Shown here piece by piece: positions 33,847 to 43,153 of a DNA stretch of 64,000 nt (positions within the stretch are counted from its first letter, which is position 1; the number at the start of each line of letters is the position of its first letter). This DNA comes from Streptomyces sp. L2 (GTDB lineage Bacteria; Actinomycetota; Actinomycetes; Streptomycetales; Streptomycetaceae). The stretch is taken from NCBI RefSeq assembly GCF_004124325.1, contig NZ_QBDT01000001.1, forward strand, positions 6,138,001 through 6,202,000, given 5' to 3'. The position numbers and the translations under genes are program-made. The notes beneath the pieces were generated by a model. That model was not told the origin of the DNA. It worked only from the letters and a program-made list of their open reading frames with translations, and ran no database searches.

Positions 33847-34617
33847 TCAGAGACGGCGGGTGGCCAGGGTCAGGCGGTCGCGGGCGTCGAAGAGGGCGTC
33901 CTTGATCATCTGCTCGTGGGACGGGGTCAGCCGGGCCACCGGGACCGAGCAGCTGATCGCGTCGCGGGCCGGGGTGCGGTACGGCACCGCCACGCCGAAG
34001 CAGCGCAGGCCGAGCGTGTTCTCCTCGCGGTCGACCGCGAAGCCCTGCTCCCGTACCTGGTGCAGTTCCTCGATCAGCTTCTCGCGGTCGGTGATCGTGT
34101 GCTCGGTGAGGGCCGGCAGCGTCTCCGGCAGCAGCTTGCGCACCTGCTCGTCGGTGTGCGTGGCGAGCAGCGCCTTGCCGAGGGACGTGGAGTGCGCGGG
34201 CAGCCGACGGCCGACCCGGGTGAACGGGCGGAGGTAGTGCTGCGACTGCCGGGTGGCCAGGTACACCACGTTCGTGCCGTCGAGACGGGCCAGGTGGATG
34301 GTCTCCGTCGTGTCGTCGGAGAGCCGGTCCAGGGTGGGACGCGCCGCCGCCACCACCTCGTCACCGTCGATGTAGGACGTGCCCACCAGCAGCGCGCGCA
34401 CCCCGATGCCGTACCGCGTGCCCGTCGCGTCCGTCTCCACCCAGCCCAGCTCCACCAGCGTCCGCAGCAGCATGTACAGGCTGGACTTGGGGTAGCCGAC
34501 CGCCTCCTGGACGGCCGCGAGGGAGTGCATACCGGGGCTGCCGGCGAAATACTCGAGCAATTCCACGGTCCGCACAGCGGACTTGACCTGCGCGCCGCCT
34601 GTCTCGCCTGCCGACAT
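33847..34617 (-). CDS. IclR-family regulator
   Basis: A 256-residue IclR protein. N-terminal winged HTH (HSLAAVQEAVGYPKSSLYMLLRTL) at residues 32-55, and the C-terminal effector domain with GRRLPAHSTSLGKALLA. Divergent from the aldehyde dehydrogenase gene with an operator-like dyad between, so it probably controls that gene and itself. ATG 34617 chosen for its AAGGGG/AAGGG upstream. Confidence 0.92.
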   Translation of the reverse strand: MSAGETGGAQVKSAVRTVELLEYFAGSPGMHSLAAVQEAVGYPKSSLYMLLRTLVELGWVETDATGTRYGIGVRALLVGTSYIDGDEVVAAARPTLDRLSDDTTETIHLARLDGTNVVYLATRQSQHYLRPFTRVGRRLPAHSTSLGKALLATHTDEQVRKLLPETLPALTEHTITDREKLIEELHQVREQGFAVDREENTLGLRCFGVAVPYRTPARDAISCSVPVARLTPSHEQMIKDALFDARDRLTLATRRL

Positions 34618-34682
34618 CGCCCTTGACCCCTTCGTTGGACGGCAAATAGTCTCCGAGCAGCACATTCATCATCAGAGACAGT

Positions 34683-34698
34683 GTTCAGTATATCGAAC
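34683..34698. promoter_or_regulatory. IclR operator candidate
   Basis: GTTCAGTATATCGAAC, an imperfect palindrome with perfect GTTC/GAAC arms and TATA centre, between the divergent iclR and aldehyde dehydrogenase genes. It resembles IclR-family sites with TTCG/CGAA arms. Confidence 0.5.
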
Positions 34699-34747
34699 GC
34701 GGCTGATACTGGCCTAGACAGTGCGGCACTACTTGGAGGGACCCGCG

Positions 34748-36277
34748 GTGGCAGCAGCACCAGTGTGGAGTGTCGACCCGCGCACCGGGAAGCAGCGTGA
34801 ACAGGTTGCGGTGGAGGCCACAGCGCAGGAGGTGGACGCGGTCGTCCGCGCGGCCCACGCCGCGCGCGGCGCCCTCGCCGACCGTGCCGTCCGCTCCGCC
34901 TTCCTGCGCTCGGCCGCCGACGGCCTGGAGGGCGCCCGCGACCAGCTCGTCGAGGCCGCCGACGCCGAGACCGCGCTCGGCCCCGTCCGGCTGACCGGCG
35001 AACTCGCCCGCACCTGCTACCAGCTGCGGGCCTTCGCCGACATCGTCGACGAGGGCGCCTTCCTCGACGTCGTCATCGACCACCCCGACACCACCGCCAC
35101 CCCGCCGATCCCCGACCTGCGCCGCTACAAGGTCCCGCTGGGCGTCGTCGCCGTGTACTCCGCCTCCAACTTCCCGTTCGCCTTCTCCGTCGCCGGCGGC
35201 GACACCGCGAGCGCGCTCGCCGCGGGCTGCCCGGTCGTCGTCAAGGCCCACCCCGACCACCCGGCCCTGTCCGAGCTGGTCGCCAAGGTGCTGCGGCGGG
35301 CCGCCGCCGGGCACGGCATCCCCGAGGGCGTCCTCGGTCTGGTGCACGGCTTCGAGGCGGGCGTCGGGCTGATCGGGCACCCGCTGGTCGCCGCCGCCGG
35401 CTTCACCGGTTCCGTACGGGGCGGACGGGCCCTGTTCGACGCGGCGGCCGCCCGCCCGGTGCCAATCCCCTTCCACGGAGAGCTGGGGTCGCTGAACCCC
35501 GTCCTGGTGACCGAGGCGGCCGTGGCCGAGCGGGCGGAGGCCATCGGCGCCGGGCTCGCCGGGTCCATGACGCTCGGCGTCGGCCAGTTCTGCGTCAAGC
35601 CCGGACTGGTCCTCGTACCGGCGGGTGAGGACGGCGACGCCCTGGTCAAGTCCCTCACCGCCGCCGTGAGCGACACCGACGCGGGCGTCCTGCTCGACCA
35701 CCGCATGCGGGACAACTTCCTCGCCGGGGTCGCCGAACGGGCACGGCTGGACGGCGTGGAGTCCCCGGTGACGCCGGGCGCGGGCGGCGAGCACACCGTC
35801 AGCGCCGGCTTCCTCACGGTCGCGGCCGGCCGGCTGGCCGAGGAGGGGGCGTACGACCTGCTCCTGGAGGAGTGCTTCGGGCCGGTCACCGTGGTGGCCC
35901 GCTACGCGGATCAGGGCGAGGCGACGGCGGTGCTGTCCCGGCTGCCCGGCAACCTCACGGCGACGGTGCACCTGTCCGAGGAGGAGGCGTCCGGCGGAGG
36001 CCGGGGCGCGGAGATCCTCGCGGAACTGACGCCGCTGGCGGGGCGCGTGCTGGTGGATGGGTGGCCGACGGGGGTTGCTGTGGCCCCGGCCCAGCATCAC
36101 GGGGGGCCTTATCCCGCGACCACGTCGACGTCCACGTCCGTGGGGGGTACGGCCATCGAGCGGTGGCTGCGGCCTGTGGCGTACCAGAACGCGCCGGAGG
36201 GGTTGCTTCCCGCGGAGCTGCGGGACGGCAATCCACTGGGGGTGCCTCGGCGGTTCAATGGGGTTCTGGAGCGGTAG
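34748..36277 (+). CDS. Aldehyde dehydrogenase, 2,5-dioxovalerate (alpha-ketoglutarate semialdehyde) type
   Basis: A 509-residue NAD(P)-dependent aldehyde dehydrogenase. The substrate-specific features of ketoglutarate semialdehyde dehydrogenases are present: VYSASNFPFAFSVAGGDTASALAAGCPV, ELGSLNPVLV (Glu base) and GVGQFCVKPGLV (catalytic Cys). The family oxidises 2,5-dioxovalerate in aldarate, pentose or hydroxyproline degradation. GTG 34748 follows a GGAGGG site; the earlier GTG at 34721 would precede it. Under probable IclR control. Confidence 0.88.
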   Translation: MAAAPVWSVDPRTGKQREQVAVEATAQEVDAVVRAAHAARGALADRAVRSAFLRSAADGLEGARDQLVEAADAETALGPVRLTGELARTCYQLRAFADIVDEGAFLDVVIDHPDTTATPPIPDLRRYKVPLGVVAVYSASNFPFAFSVAGGDTASALAAGCPVVVKAHPDHPALSELVAKVLRRAAAGHGIPEGVLGLVHGFEAGVGLIGHPLVAAAGFTGSVRGGRALFDAAAARPVPIPFHGELGSLNPVLVTEAAVAERAEAIGAGLAGSMTLGVGQFCVKPGLVLVPAGEDGDALVKSLTAAVSDTDAGVLLDHRMRDNFLAGVAERARLDGVESPVTPGAGGEHTVSAGFLTVAAGRLAEEGAYDLLLEECFGPVTVVARYADQGEATAVLSRLPGNLTATVHLSEEEASGGGRGAEILAELTPLAGRVLVDGWPTGVAVAPAQHHGGPYPATTSTSTSVGGTAIERWLRPVAYQNAPEGLLPAELRDGNPLGVPRRFNGVLER

Positions 36278-36302
36278 TGCGGGGGCGTGAGGGCTGACCT
36301 CG

Positions 36303-36381
36303 CGTGCAGGTGCGTTGTGGTTGCTCGCGCCCACGCGGCGGAGCCGCACATCGATACAGCCCCGCGCCCCTTTCGGGGCGC
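36303..36381. repeat. Interspersed intergenic repeat with terminator hairpin
   Basis: A segment containing TTGTGGTTGCTCGCGCCCAC and ACAGCCCCGCGCCCC. From memory this sequence type recurs in Streptomyces intergenic DNA. It ends in the hairpin GCGCCCC-TTTC-GGGGCGC (36364-36381), a likely terminator for the aldehyde dehydrogenase gene. A related GCGCGGGG motif occurs inside cobB at 58.35 kb. Confidence 0.5.
36364..36381 (+). terminator. Terminator of aldehyde dehydrogenase gene
   Basis: A perfect 7-base-pair stem with a TTTC tetraloop, followed by TTG. Confidence 0.7.
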
Positions 36382-36425
36382 TTGTACCTGCCGGGGTTGG
36401 ATAGTTATCTTGCGATAATCAGACC

Positions 36426-37034
36426 ATGGACCTGGAGCTTCCTGAACTGCCGTTCCTGCTGCGGACGTACGGGCCCGGGGGGCACTGGCGGTATGAGGAC
36501 GGGGTGCTGGCCGGGTGGGCCGGGGCTCGGCAGGACCGGTTCGTGACGCCTACCGGGGAGGCGCTGGACCCCGCCTCCGACGCGCCCCGGCTGCTGGGGG
36601 CGCCGGAGGGAGACTTCCAGCTGATCGCCCGGGTCACCGTGGGGTTCAGGGCGTCCTTCGACGCCGGCGTGCTCTACGTCCACGTCGGCGACCGCGCCTG
36701 GGCCAAGCTCTGCCTGGAGTACTCCCCGAAGGTGCCCACCGTCTGCACGGTCGTCACCCGGGGGCACTCCGACGACGCCAACTCCTTCACCGTGGACGGC
36801 AGTTCGGTCTGGCTGCGGATCAGCCGGACCGGCCGCGCCCTCGCCTTCCACGCCTCCCGGGACGGCCGCCGCTGGACCTTCGTGCGCCTGTTCACCCTCG
36901 GCGACGAGAAGGAGACGGAGTCGGCCCTCGTCGGCTTCATGGCCCAGTCACCGATGGGGGAGGGGTGTGTCGTCACCTACGACCACATCGAGTTCAGGCC
37001 CGAGTGGCCGTCCGATCTGCGGGACGGCAGCTGA
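36426..37034 (+). CDS. DUF1349 family protein
   Basis: A 202-residue DUF1349 protein, a concanavalin A-like beta-sandwich. Motifs are LIARVTVGFRASFDAGVLYVH, WAKLCLEYSPKVPTVCTVVTRGHSDDAN and FMAQSPMGEGCVVTYDHIEF. Related to yeast and bacterial proteins of unknown function (YteU/regulation-of-Enolase-like). No signal peptide. ATG 36426 has no ribosome site close by. Confidence 0.85.
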   Translation: MDLELPELPFLLRTYGPGGHWRYEDGVLAGWAGARQDRFVTPTGEALDPASDAPRLLGAPEGDFQLIARVTVGFRASFDAGVLYVHVGDRAWAKLCLEYSPKVPTVCTVVTRGHSDDANSFTVDGSSVWLRISRTGRALAFHASRDGRRWTFVRLFTLGDEKETESALVGFMAQSPMGEGCVVTYDHIEFRPEWPSDLRDGS

Positions 37035-37082
37035 GCGGCCCCCGCGCGGAACCGTGCCGGGCGCCGCCACGTCCTCCGTTGC

Positions 37083-37604
37083 ATGATCAGTGACCGTGTG
37101 ACCGGCAGCCGCGTGATCCGCACCGCCGTGGCCGCCGAGGCCGAGGCCATCGCCGATCTGCATCTGAGAGCCCGCTCGACCTACTACCCGGACGGCGTCC
37201 CCCAGGACGGCACGGACTGGGGCGCGGCCTGGAGAGGGGCCGTCGAGCGGCCCGACGGGCATGTGCTGTGCGTCGTCGAGCGGGGCGCGATCGTCGCGAT
37301 CGCCTCCTTCCGCGTCCCGGAGGACGGCGGTGCCGACACCGTGAAGCTGTACCAGTTCCACGTCGACCCCGACCGCTGGCGCTCCGGCATCGGTACGGCC
37401 CTGCACGCGGCCTGCGTGGAGCAGTGGCGGGCCGACGGCAGGCGAGCGGCCGTACTCGACGTGCACGTGGACAACGAGCGCGCCCAGGCCTTCTACGCCC
37501 GCCAGGGCTGGATTCCCGACCCGGAGAACCCGCCGGCCGAGGACGACCACCACCTGTTCCTGCGGTACGCCGTGCCGGCAGCCGGGGAAGGAGCCGGGGA
37601 ATGA
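37083..37604 (+). CDS. GNAT family N-acetyltransferase
   Basis: A 173-residue GNAT enzyme. The acetyl-CoA loop is FHVDPDRWRSGIGTALHAAC (R-x-x-G-x-G/A in RSGIGT), and the C-terminal VDNERAQAFYARQGW strand is typical. The substrate is unknown. Confidence 0.9.
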   Translation: MISDRVTGSRVIRTAVAAEAEAIADLHLRARSTYYPDGVPQDGTDWGAAWRGAVERPDGHVLCVVERGAIVAIASFRVPEDGGADTVKLYQFHVDPDRWRSGIGTALHAACVEQWRADGRRAAVLDVHVDNERAQAFYARQGWIPDPENPPAEDDHHLFLRYAVPAAGEGAGE

Positions 37605-37680
37605 AGGCGACTGTTTGAAGGTTCACGTACCGGGTGGAGAGAGCCTCCGCACCCGTACGACCTGGAGAAGAGCCGAGAGC

Positions 37681-38397
37681 ATGCGCGTCGAGATCTGGAC
37701 GGACATCGCCTGTCCCTGGTGTTACGTCGGCAAGGCCCGCTTCGACAAGGCGCTGGCGGCCTTCCCGCACCGCGACCGGGTCGAGGTGGTGCACCGCTCC
37801 TTCGAGCTGGACCCGGGCCGCGCCAAGGGCGACGTCCAGCCGGTCCTCGCCATGCTGACCAGGAAGTACGGCATGAGCGAGGCGCAGGCGCAGGCCGGTG
37901 AGGACAACCTGGGCGCCCAGGCAGCCGCCGAGGGCCTGGACTACCGGACCCGGGACCGCGACCACGGCAACACCTTCGACATGCACCGCCTGCTGCACCT
38001 CGCCAAGGAGCGGGGCCGGCAGGACGAGCTGGTCCAGATCCTGTACCGGGCGAACTTCGCCGAGGAGCGGTCGGTCTTCAGCGAGGGCGACGAGCGGCTG
38101 GTGGAGCTGGCGGCCGAGGCCGGCCTGGACGAGGCGGAGGTCCGCCGGGTGCTGGCCGACCCGCAGGCGTACGCCGACGACGTCCGCGACGATGAGCGCG
38201 AGGCCGCGCAGCTCGGCGCGAACGGCGTGCCCTTCTTCGTCCTCGACCGCGCCTACGGCGTCTCCGGCGCCCAGCCCACCGAGGTCTTCACCCAGGCACT
38301 GACCCAGGCGTGGGGCGAGCGCTCCCCGCTGAAGCTCGTCGACCAGGGCGACGCCGAGGCGTGCGGCCCGGACGGGTGCGCGGTGCCGGGGCACTGA
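37681..38397 (+). CDS. DsbA-family oxidoreductase (FrnE-like)
   Basis: A 238-residue thioredoxin-fold protein with an inserted helical domain. The redox motif is CPWC in WTDIACPWCYVGKARF (residues 12-15 region). It ends with GVPFFVLDRAYGVSGAQP, the cis-Pro strand. FrnE-like cytosolic proteins are thiol-disulfide oxidoreductases linked to polyketide steps and stress tolerance. ATG 37681 is chosen; earlier starts add an unconserved segment. A late CGPDGC pair lies at the C-terminus. Confidence 0.9.
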   Translation: MRVEIWTDIACPWCYVGKARFDKALAAFPHRDRVEVVHRSFELDPGRAKGDVQPVLAMLTRKYGMSEAQAQAGEDNLGAQAAAEGLDYRTRDRDHGNTFDMHRLLHLAKERGRQDELVQILYRANFAEERSVFSEGDERLVELAAEAGLDEAEVRRVLADPQAYADDVRDDEREAAQLGANGVPFFVLDRAYGVSGAQPTEVFTQALTQAWGERSPLKLVDQGDAEACGPDGCAVPGH

Positions 38398-38509
38398 GCA
38401 GCCAGGCACTGAGAAACCGCAGGTCGGCGGGGACGTATAAGGGAAACTGAGAGGAACTGCGTAAAAATCCGCAATGGACGGGGGGTTCCCGGGGCCGCAC
38501 AGTGGGGTC

Positions 38510-39574
38510 ATGGAGACCACGGAGACGACGTTCGACAGCCTCGTCCGCGCCGAGTTCACCCCGGCGGGCATCTACCTCAACACCGCGAGCAACAGCCTGC
38601 TGCCCGCGCGCAGCGTCGCCGCCCTGCACCGGGCGGCGCTTCTGCGGGCCGAGGGCCGGCCGCTGACCTCCCTGTACGACGACGTGGAGGCCTCCCGGGC
38701 CGCCTACGCGCGGCTCGCCGGGGTGCCCGTCGCCCGGGTGGCCGCGGGCGCCTCGGTCGCCGCGCACTCCGGCCTGATCGCCGCGTCGCTGCCGGCCGGC
38801 GCCGAAGTCCTCACCGCCGAGGACGACTTCACCTCCGTACTGAACCCGTTCCACGTCCGCGGCGACCTGAAGGTCCGCACGGTCCCGCTGGAGCGGATCG
38901 CCGAGTCCGTCCGGCCCGGTACCGCGCTCGTCGCGGTCAGCGCCGCGCAGTCCGCCGACGGACGTCTCGCCGACCTGCCCGCCCTGCGCGAGGCCGCCCG
39001 CGCGCACGGCGCCCGCACCTACGTCGACTTCTCCCAGTCCGCGGGCTGGCTCCCGATGGACGCGGACCGCTACGACTTCACGGCCGCCGTCTCCTTCAAG
39101 TGGCTCCTGGGCCCGCACGGCGCGGCCTTCCTCACCGTCCCCGAGGACCTCGGCGGGCTGACCCCCGTCCTGGCGGGCTGGGTGGCGGCGGAGGAGCCGT
39201 GGAACAGCTGCTACGGCCCCGTCACCGAACTCGCCCGCTCCGCGCGGCGGTTCGATGTCTCGCCGGCGCTGTTCACCTTCGCGGGGCTGCGTCCCTCGCT
39301 GGAGTTGATCGAGGAACTGGGCGTGGAGGCCGTGCACGCCCACGACGCCGGGCTCGCCGACCGGTTCCGCAGCGGGCTCGCCTCCCTGGGCCACGAACCG
39401 GTGCCCGCCCCCGGCTCGGCGATCGTCTCCGTGCCCGGACTCGGCGGCCGCCAGGAGGAGTTGAGCCGCGCCGGCATCGAGGTCTCCGACCGCGCGGGCA
39501 ACCTGCGGGCCTCGTTCCACCTGTTCAACACCGCCGCCGACGTGGACCGCCTGCTGGACGCGCTCGCCGGGTGA
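38510..39574 (+). CDS. Class V aminotransferase / cysteine desulfurase-like PLP enzyme
   Basis: A 354-residue fold-type I PLP enzyme. YVDFSQSAGWLPMD (Asp pairing with the PLP pyridine) and AVSFKWLLGPHG (PLP lysine) are visible. The NTASNSLLPARSV start matches the kynureninase/cysteine desulfurase-like group. Its substrate is unknown. ATG 38510 (METTETTF) is preferred over the earlier ATG at 38474. Confidence 0.85.
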   Translation: METTETTFDSLVRAEFTPAGIYLNTASNSLLPARSVAALHRAALLRAEGRPLTSLYDDVEASRAAYARLAGVPVARVAAGASVAAHSGLIAASLPAGAEVLTAEDDFTSVLNPFHVRGDLKVRTVPLERIAESVRPGTALVAVSAAQSADGRLADLPALREAARAHGARTYVDFSQSAGWLPMDADRYDFTAAVSFKWLLGPHGAAFLTVPEDLGGLTPVLAGWVAAEEPWNSCYGPVTELARSARRFDVSPALFTFAGLRPSLELIEELGVEAVHAHDAGLADRFRSGLASLGHEPVPAPGSAIVSVPGLGGRQEELSRAGIEVSDRAGNLRASFHLFNTAADVDRLLDALAG

Positions 39575-39628
39575 GCGCAGGGACCGCGTGATCGCGCGAC
39601 CGTGTGGCCGCGTGATCACGTGAACACG

Positions 39629-39673
39629 ACCGGGCCGAGGCCCCCCGTCCCACACGAGGAGGCCCGGCCCGGT
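39629..39673. terminator. Bidirectional terminator at ectD end
   Basis: ACCGGGCCG-A-GGCC (39629-39642) pairs with GGCCCGGCCCGGT (39661-39673), 13 pairs with one bulged A and an 18-base loop. It lies between convergent genes. Confidence 0.75.
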
Positions 39674-39687
39674 GATTGGGGGGTGTG

Positions 39688-40578
39688 TTACCTGACGGGC
39701 GTGAAGTCCCGCGCCCCGATGAACTCCGGCCGGCGGATCGGGGCCGCGAACGGCTCCACCGCCGTGTTCTCCACGCTGTTGAACACGATGAAGACGTTGC
39801 TGCGCGGGAACGGCGTGATGTTGTCGCCGGAACCGTGCATGCAGTTGCAGTCGAACCAGGTCGCCGAGCCGGCCTTGCCGGTGAACAGCCGGATGCCGTG
39901 CTCGCCGGCCAGGGAGGTCAGCGCCTCGTCGGACGGGGTGCCCGCGTCCTGCATCTGCAGCGACTTCTTGTAGTTGTCGGTGGGCGTGGCCCCCGCGCAG
40001 CCGAGGAACGTCCGGTGCGAACCCGGCATGATCATCAGGCCGCCGTTGGTGTCGTGGTTCTCGGTCAGCGCGATCGAGACGGACACCGTGCGCATGTTGG
40101 GCAGGCCGTCCTCGGCGTGCCACGTCTCGAAGTCCGAGTGCCAGTAGAAGCCGCTGGCACCGAATCCGGGCTTGACGTTGATCCGGGACTGGTGGACGTA
40201 CACGTCCGAGCCCAGGATCTGCCGCGCGCGGCCCACGACCCGCTCGTCGCGCACCAGTCTCGCGAACACCTCGCTGATCCTGTGCACCTCGAAGACCGAG
40301 CGGATCTCCTTCGACTTCGGCTCCACGATGGAGCGCTCGTCGGCGCGGACCGCCGGATCGCCGACCAGCCGGTCGAGCTCACGCTTGTAGACGTCGACCT
40401 CGTCCGGGGCGATGAGCTGGTCGATGGCGAGGAAGCCGTCGCGCTCGAAGCCCTGCAGATCGGCGGCCGCGATCGGACCGGGCGTGTCCGGGGATCCCCA
40501 GACGACCGGGTCCTGGCGCGGGACGGTCACCTCGGTGGTGCCGCGGGTGGGATAGAGATCGGTGACGGTGCTGGTCAT
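39688..40578 (-). CDS. ectD: Ectoine 5-hydroxylase
   Basis: A 296-residue non-heme Fe(II)/2-oxoglutarate dioxygenase that turns ectoine into 5-hydroxyectoine. The EctD signature FYWHSDFETWH holds the HxD iron ligands, and CNCMHGSGDN contains the distal histidine. Last of the ectABCD operon; it starts five bases after the ectC stop. Confidence 0.97.
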   Translation of the reverse strand: MTSTVTDLYPTRGTTEVTVPRQDPVVWGSPDTPGPIAAADLQGFERDGFLAIDQLIAPDEVDVYKRELDRLVGDPAVRADERSIVEPKSKEIRSVFEVHRISEVFARLVRDERVVGRARQILGSDVYVHQSRINVKPGFGASGFYWHSDFETWHAEDGLPNMRTVSVSIALTENHDTNGGLMIMPGSHRTFLGCAGATPTDNYKKSLQMQDAGTPSDEALTSLAGEHGIRLFTGKAGSATWFDCNCMHGSGDNITPFPRSNVFIVFNSVENTAVEPFAAPIRRPEFIGARDFTPVR

Positions 40579-40583
40579 GCGGA

Positions 40584-40994
40584 TCACACCTCCTCGGGCT
40601 CGGGTTCGGTGAGCAGGGGGTAGACGCCGTTCTCGTCGTGGTCCTCCCGTCCGGTGACGGGCGGGTTGAACACGCAGATGCAGTGGAAGTCCTCCTTGAC
40701 CTTGAGCGTGTGCCGCTCGTGGCCGTTCAGGAGGTACATGGTGCCGGGCGTGATCGTGTAGGTCTTCCCGGTCTCGCGGTCGGTCAGTTCGGCCTCGCCC
40801 CGCGTGCAGACGACGGCCTCGATGTGGTTGGCGTACCACATCTGCGTCTCGGTGCCGGCGTACAGGATGGTCTCGTGCACGGAGAAGCCGACCCGCTCCT
40901 TGGCGAGGACGATGCGCTTGCTCTCCCAGGTGCCGGACTTCGACTTGATGTGCCGGTCGGTGCCTTCGATGTCCTTGAACGATCGGACGATCAC
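40584..40994 (-). CDS. ectC: L-ectoine synthase
   Basis: A 136-residue cupin-fold enzyme that cyclises N-acetyl-diaminobutyrate to ectoine. [17 protein letters not shown] is the conserved start; metal-site residues are in [14 protein letters not shown] and [16 protein letters not shown]. Start 48 bases after ectB. Confidence 0.97.
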   Translation of the reverse strand: MIVRSFKDIEGTDRHIKSKSGTWESKRIVLAKERVGFSVHETILYAGTETQMWYANHIEAVVCTRGEAELTDRETGKTYTITPGTMYLLNGHERHTLKVKEDFHCICVFNPPVTGREDHDENGVYPLLTEPEPEEV

Positions 40995-41042
40995 GGTGCT
41001 GTACTTCCTCCTAGCTGGGTGGAACTGGCCGGGTGCGAGGGG

Positions 41043-42314
41043 TCAGGCGGTTTCCCGGACGGCGCGCGCCAGGATGCGCAGGCCCTCGTCCAGTTCCTCG
41101 GGTGTGACGGTGAGCGCGGGCAGCAGTTTGACCACCTCGCTCTCCGGGCCGGACGTCTCGATGAGCAGCCCGAGTTCGAAGGCGCGGCGGGCGATGCGCG
41201 AGGCGCGGTCCTTGGCGTGGAACTCCAGGCCCCACACCAGGCCCCGGCCGCGGTACTCCTTGACGTCGGCGAGGTTCTCCTCGGTGATGGAGATCAGCGC
41301 CTGCTCGACCTGCTCGCCGCGGGCCCGGGTCTGCTTCTCCATGGCGGAGCCGTCGGTCCAGTACGTCTCCAGGGCCGCCGTCGCCGTGACGAACGCGGGG
41401 TTGTTGCCGCGGAAGGTGCCGTTGTGCTCGCCGGGCTCCCACACATCCAGCTCGGGCTTGAACAGGCACAGCGACATCGGCAGGCCGTAGCCGCTGATGG
41501 ACTTGGACACGGTGACGATGTCCGGCGTGATCCCCGCCTCCTCGAAGGAGAAGAAGGCGCCGGTGCGGCCGCAGCCCATCTGGATGTCGTCGACGATCAG
41601 CAGCATGTCCTGCCGCTCGCACAGCTCCTTGAGCGCGCGCAGCCACTCGGGCCGGGCGACGTTGATGCCGCCCTCGCCCTGCACGGTCTCCACGATCACG
41701 GCGGCCGGCTTGTTCAGGCCGGAGCCCTGGTCCTCCAGCAGCCGCTCGAACCACAGGAAGTCCGGGACCGTGCCGTCGAAGTAGTTGTCGAACGGCATCG
41801 GGGTGCCGTGCACCAGCGGGATGCCGGCGCCCGCCCGCTTGAAGGCGTTGCCTGTCACCGCGAGCGAGCCCAGCGACATGCCGTGGAAGGCGTTCGTGAA
41901 CGACACGATCGCCTCGCGGCCCTTGACCTTGCGGGCCAGCTTCAGCGCCGACTCGACGGCGTTGGTGCCCGTCGGGCCCGGGAACATGACCTTGTACGGC
42001 AGGTCGCGCGGGCGCAGCACCAGGTCCTGGAAGGTCTGCAGGAAGGTCCGCTTGGCCGTGGTCGACATGTCCAGGCCGTGGGTGACCCCGTCCCGGGACA
42101 GGTAGTCGATGAACGCCCGTTTGAGCACCGGGTTGTTGTGGCCGTAGTTGAGTGAGCCGGCACCGGCGAAGAAGTCGAGGTACGCGTGGCCGTCCTCGTC
42201 GTACATCCGGCTGCCCTGGGCGCGGTCGAAGACGGCGGGCCAGCCGCGGCAGTAGCTGCGCACCTCGGACTCGACGGTCTCGAAGACACTCAGATCGGGC
42301 TGGGTGATGGTCAC
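41043..42314 (-). CDS. ectB: Diaminobutyrate-2-oxoglutarate transaminase
   Basis: A 423-residue class III aminotransferase that makes L-2,4-diaminobutyrate from aspartate semialdehyde. PLP contacts include LLIVDDIQMGCGRTG and the lysine in VTVSKSISGYGLPM. Starts 13 bases after ectA. Confidence 0.97.
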   Translation of the reverse strand: MTITQPDLSVFETVESEVRSYCRGWPAVFDRAQGSRMYDEDGHAYLDFFAGAGSLNYGHNNPVLKRAFIDYLSRDGVTHGLDMSTTAKRTFLQTFQDLVLRPRDLPYKVMFPGPTGTNAVESALKLARKVKGREAIVSFTNAFHGMSLGSLAVTGNAFKRAGAGIPLVHGTPMPFDNYFDGTVPDFLWFERLLEDQGSGLNKPAAVIVETVQGEGGINVARPEWLRALKELCERQDMLLIVDDIQMGCGRTGAFFSFEEAGITPDIVTVSKSISGYGLPMSLCLFKPELDVWEPGEHNGTFRGNNPAFVTATAALETYWTDGSAMEKQTRARGEQVEQALISITEENLADVKEYRGRGLVWGLEFHAKDRASRIARRAFELGLLIETSGPESEVVKLLPALTVTPEELDEGLRILARAVRETA

Positions 42315-42327
42315 GGTGATTCGCTCC

Positions 42328-42846
42328 TCAGTGCGCGGTGGGGTCGGTCAGGGGGCCGATGCGGTACAGGACCTCGGGGTCGTGCGGGCCGTCCGGGAAC
42401 ACCTCGGTGGGGAACAGCACCTCGCGGGTCAGGCCGGCGCCGTGCCGGTCGGCGAACGAGGTGAAGAGGCGCTCGGAGGCCGTGTTGCCCGGCGTGATCG
42501 TCGTCTCGACGCCGGTGACGCCCCGCTCGGCGGCGAGGCGCGCGACGAGCCCGTCCAGCAGCGCGGCCGCTATGCCGTGGCCGCGGTACGCGGAGTCGAC
42601 CGCCACCTGCCAGACGAGCAGGGTGCGGGGGTCCTCCGGCCGCACGTACCCGGTGACGAAGCCGACCGCCTCCCCGTCCGCGCCCCTCGCCACCACCGAG
42701 GTGCCGGCGAAGTCCCGGCACCACAGCAGATAGCTGTACGAGGAGTTCAGGTCGAGGGTTTTCGAGTCCTTGGCGATACGCCAGAGCGAGGCTCCGTCGG
42801 TCACCGCCGGTCGGTCGATGAGCAGGTCTGCTGGTGCGGCAGTCAT
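42328..42846 (-). CDS. ectA: Diaminobutyrate acetyltransferase
   Basis: A 172-residue GNAT enzyme that acetylates diaminobutyrate. The conserved LNSSYSYLLWCRDFAGTSVVA and QVAVDSAYRGHGIAAALLDGL (acetyl-CoA loop) are present. First gene of the ectABCD operon, induced by osmotic stress in relatives. Short overlapping frames on both strands here are shadows. Confidence 0.96.
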   Translation of the reverse strand: MTAAPADLLIDRPAVTDGASLWRIAKDSKTLDLNSSYSYLLWCRDFAGTSVVARGADGEAVGFVTGYVRPEDPRTLLVWQVAVDSAYRGHGIAAALLDGLVARLAAERGVTGVETTITPGNTASERLFTSFADRHGAGLTREVLFPTEVFPDGPHDPEVLYRIGPLTDPTAH

Positions 42847-43153
42847 GCGGCACGAATTTAGCGAGCGAAATTCAATAATGCACGGCCGTCATGATCGACA
42901 GGACCGTGAACGAGTGCGATATGCCGGAATTAGCCCACGTCAAACCGGGGCATAACGCTCCGTTTGTGGAGTACGTCACAGCCCGAAAAGTCGCCGGAAA
43001 ACTTCCCGGTTTAGCCTCGAAAAAAGCGGGCAGAAGAAGACGGGAAGCTGACATGAAAGAATCCGGGGTATCCGGTGAATTGGCGGGAATTGGAAAACCG
43101 ACGTGAATTCTGGCGCCCGTGGCCCCGTCGATTCCCTCACACGGAAATGTGAT
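42847..43153. other. Gene-free, less GC-rich region upstream of ectA
   Basis: These 307 bases separate ectA from the end of the class V aminotransferase gene. The base composition is markedly more AT than the surrounding genes. They hold the ect promoter. A short plus-strand frame here lacks Streptomyces codon use and is not called. Confidence 0.6.
42916..42943 (-). promoter_or_regulatory. Candidate ect operon promoter
   Basis: On the minus strand TTGACG (42943-42938), a 16-base spacer and TATCGC (42921-42916), about 70 bases before the ectA ATG. It is the best hexamer pair in the region but the -10 is imperfect. Confidence 0.35.

Noticed and set aside
42891..43106. Plus-strand 71-codon frame upstream of ectA
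   Set aside because: Third codon positions are not GC-rich, rare TTA codons occur twice, no ribosome site is seen, and the region is the ect promoter.
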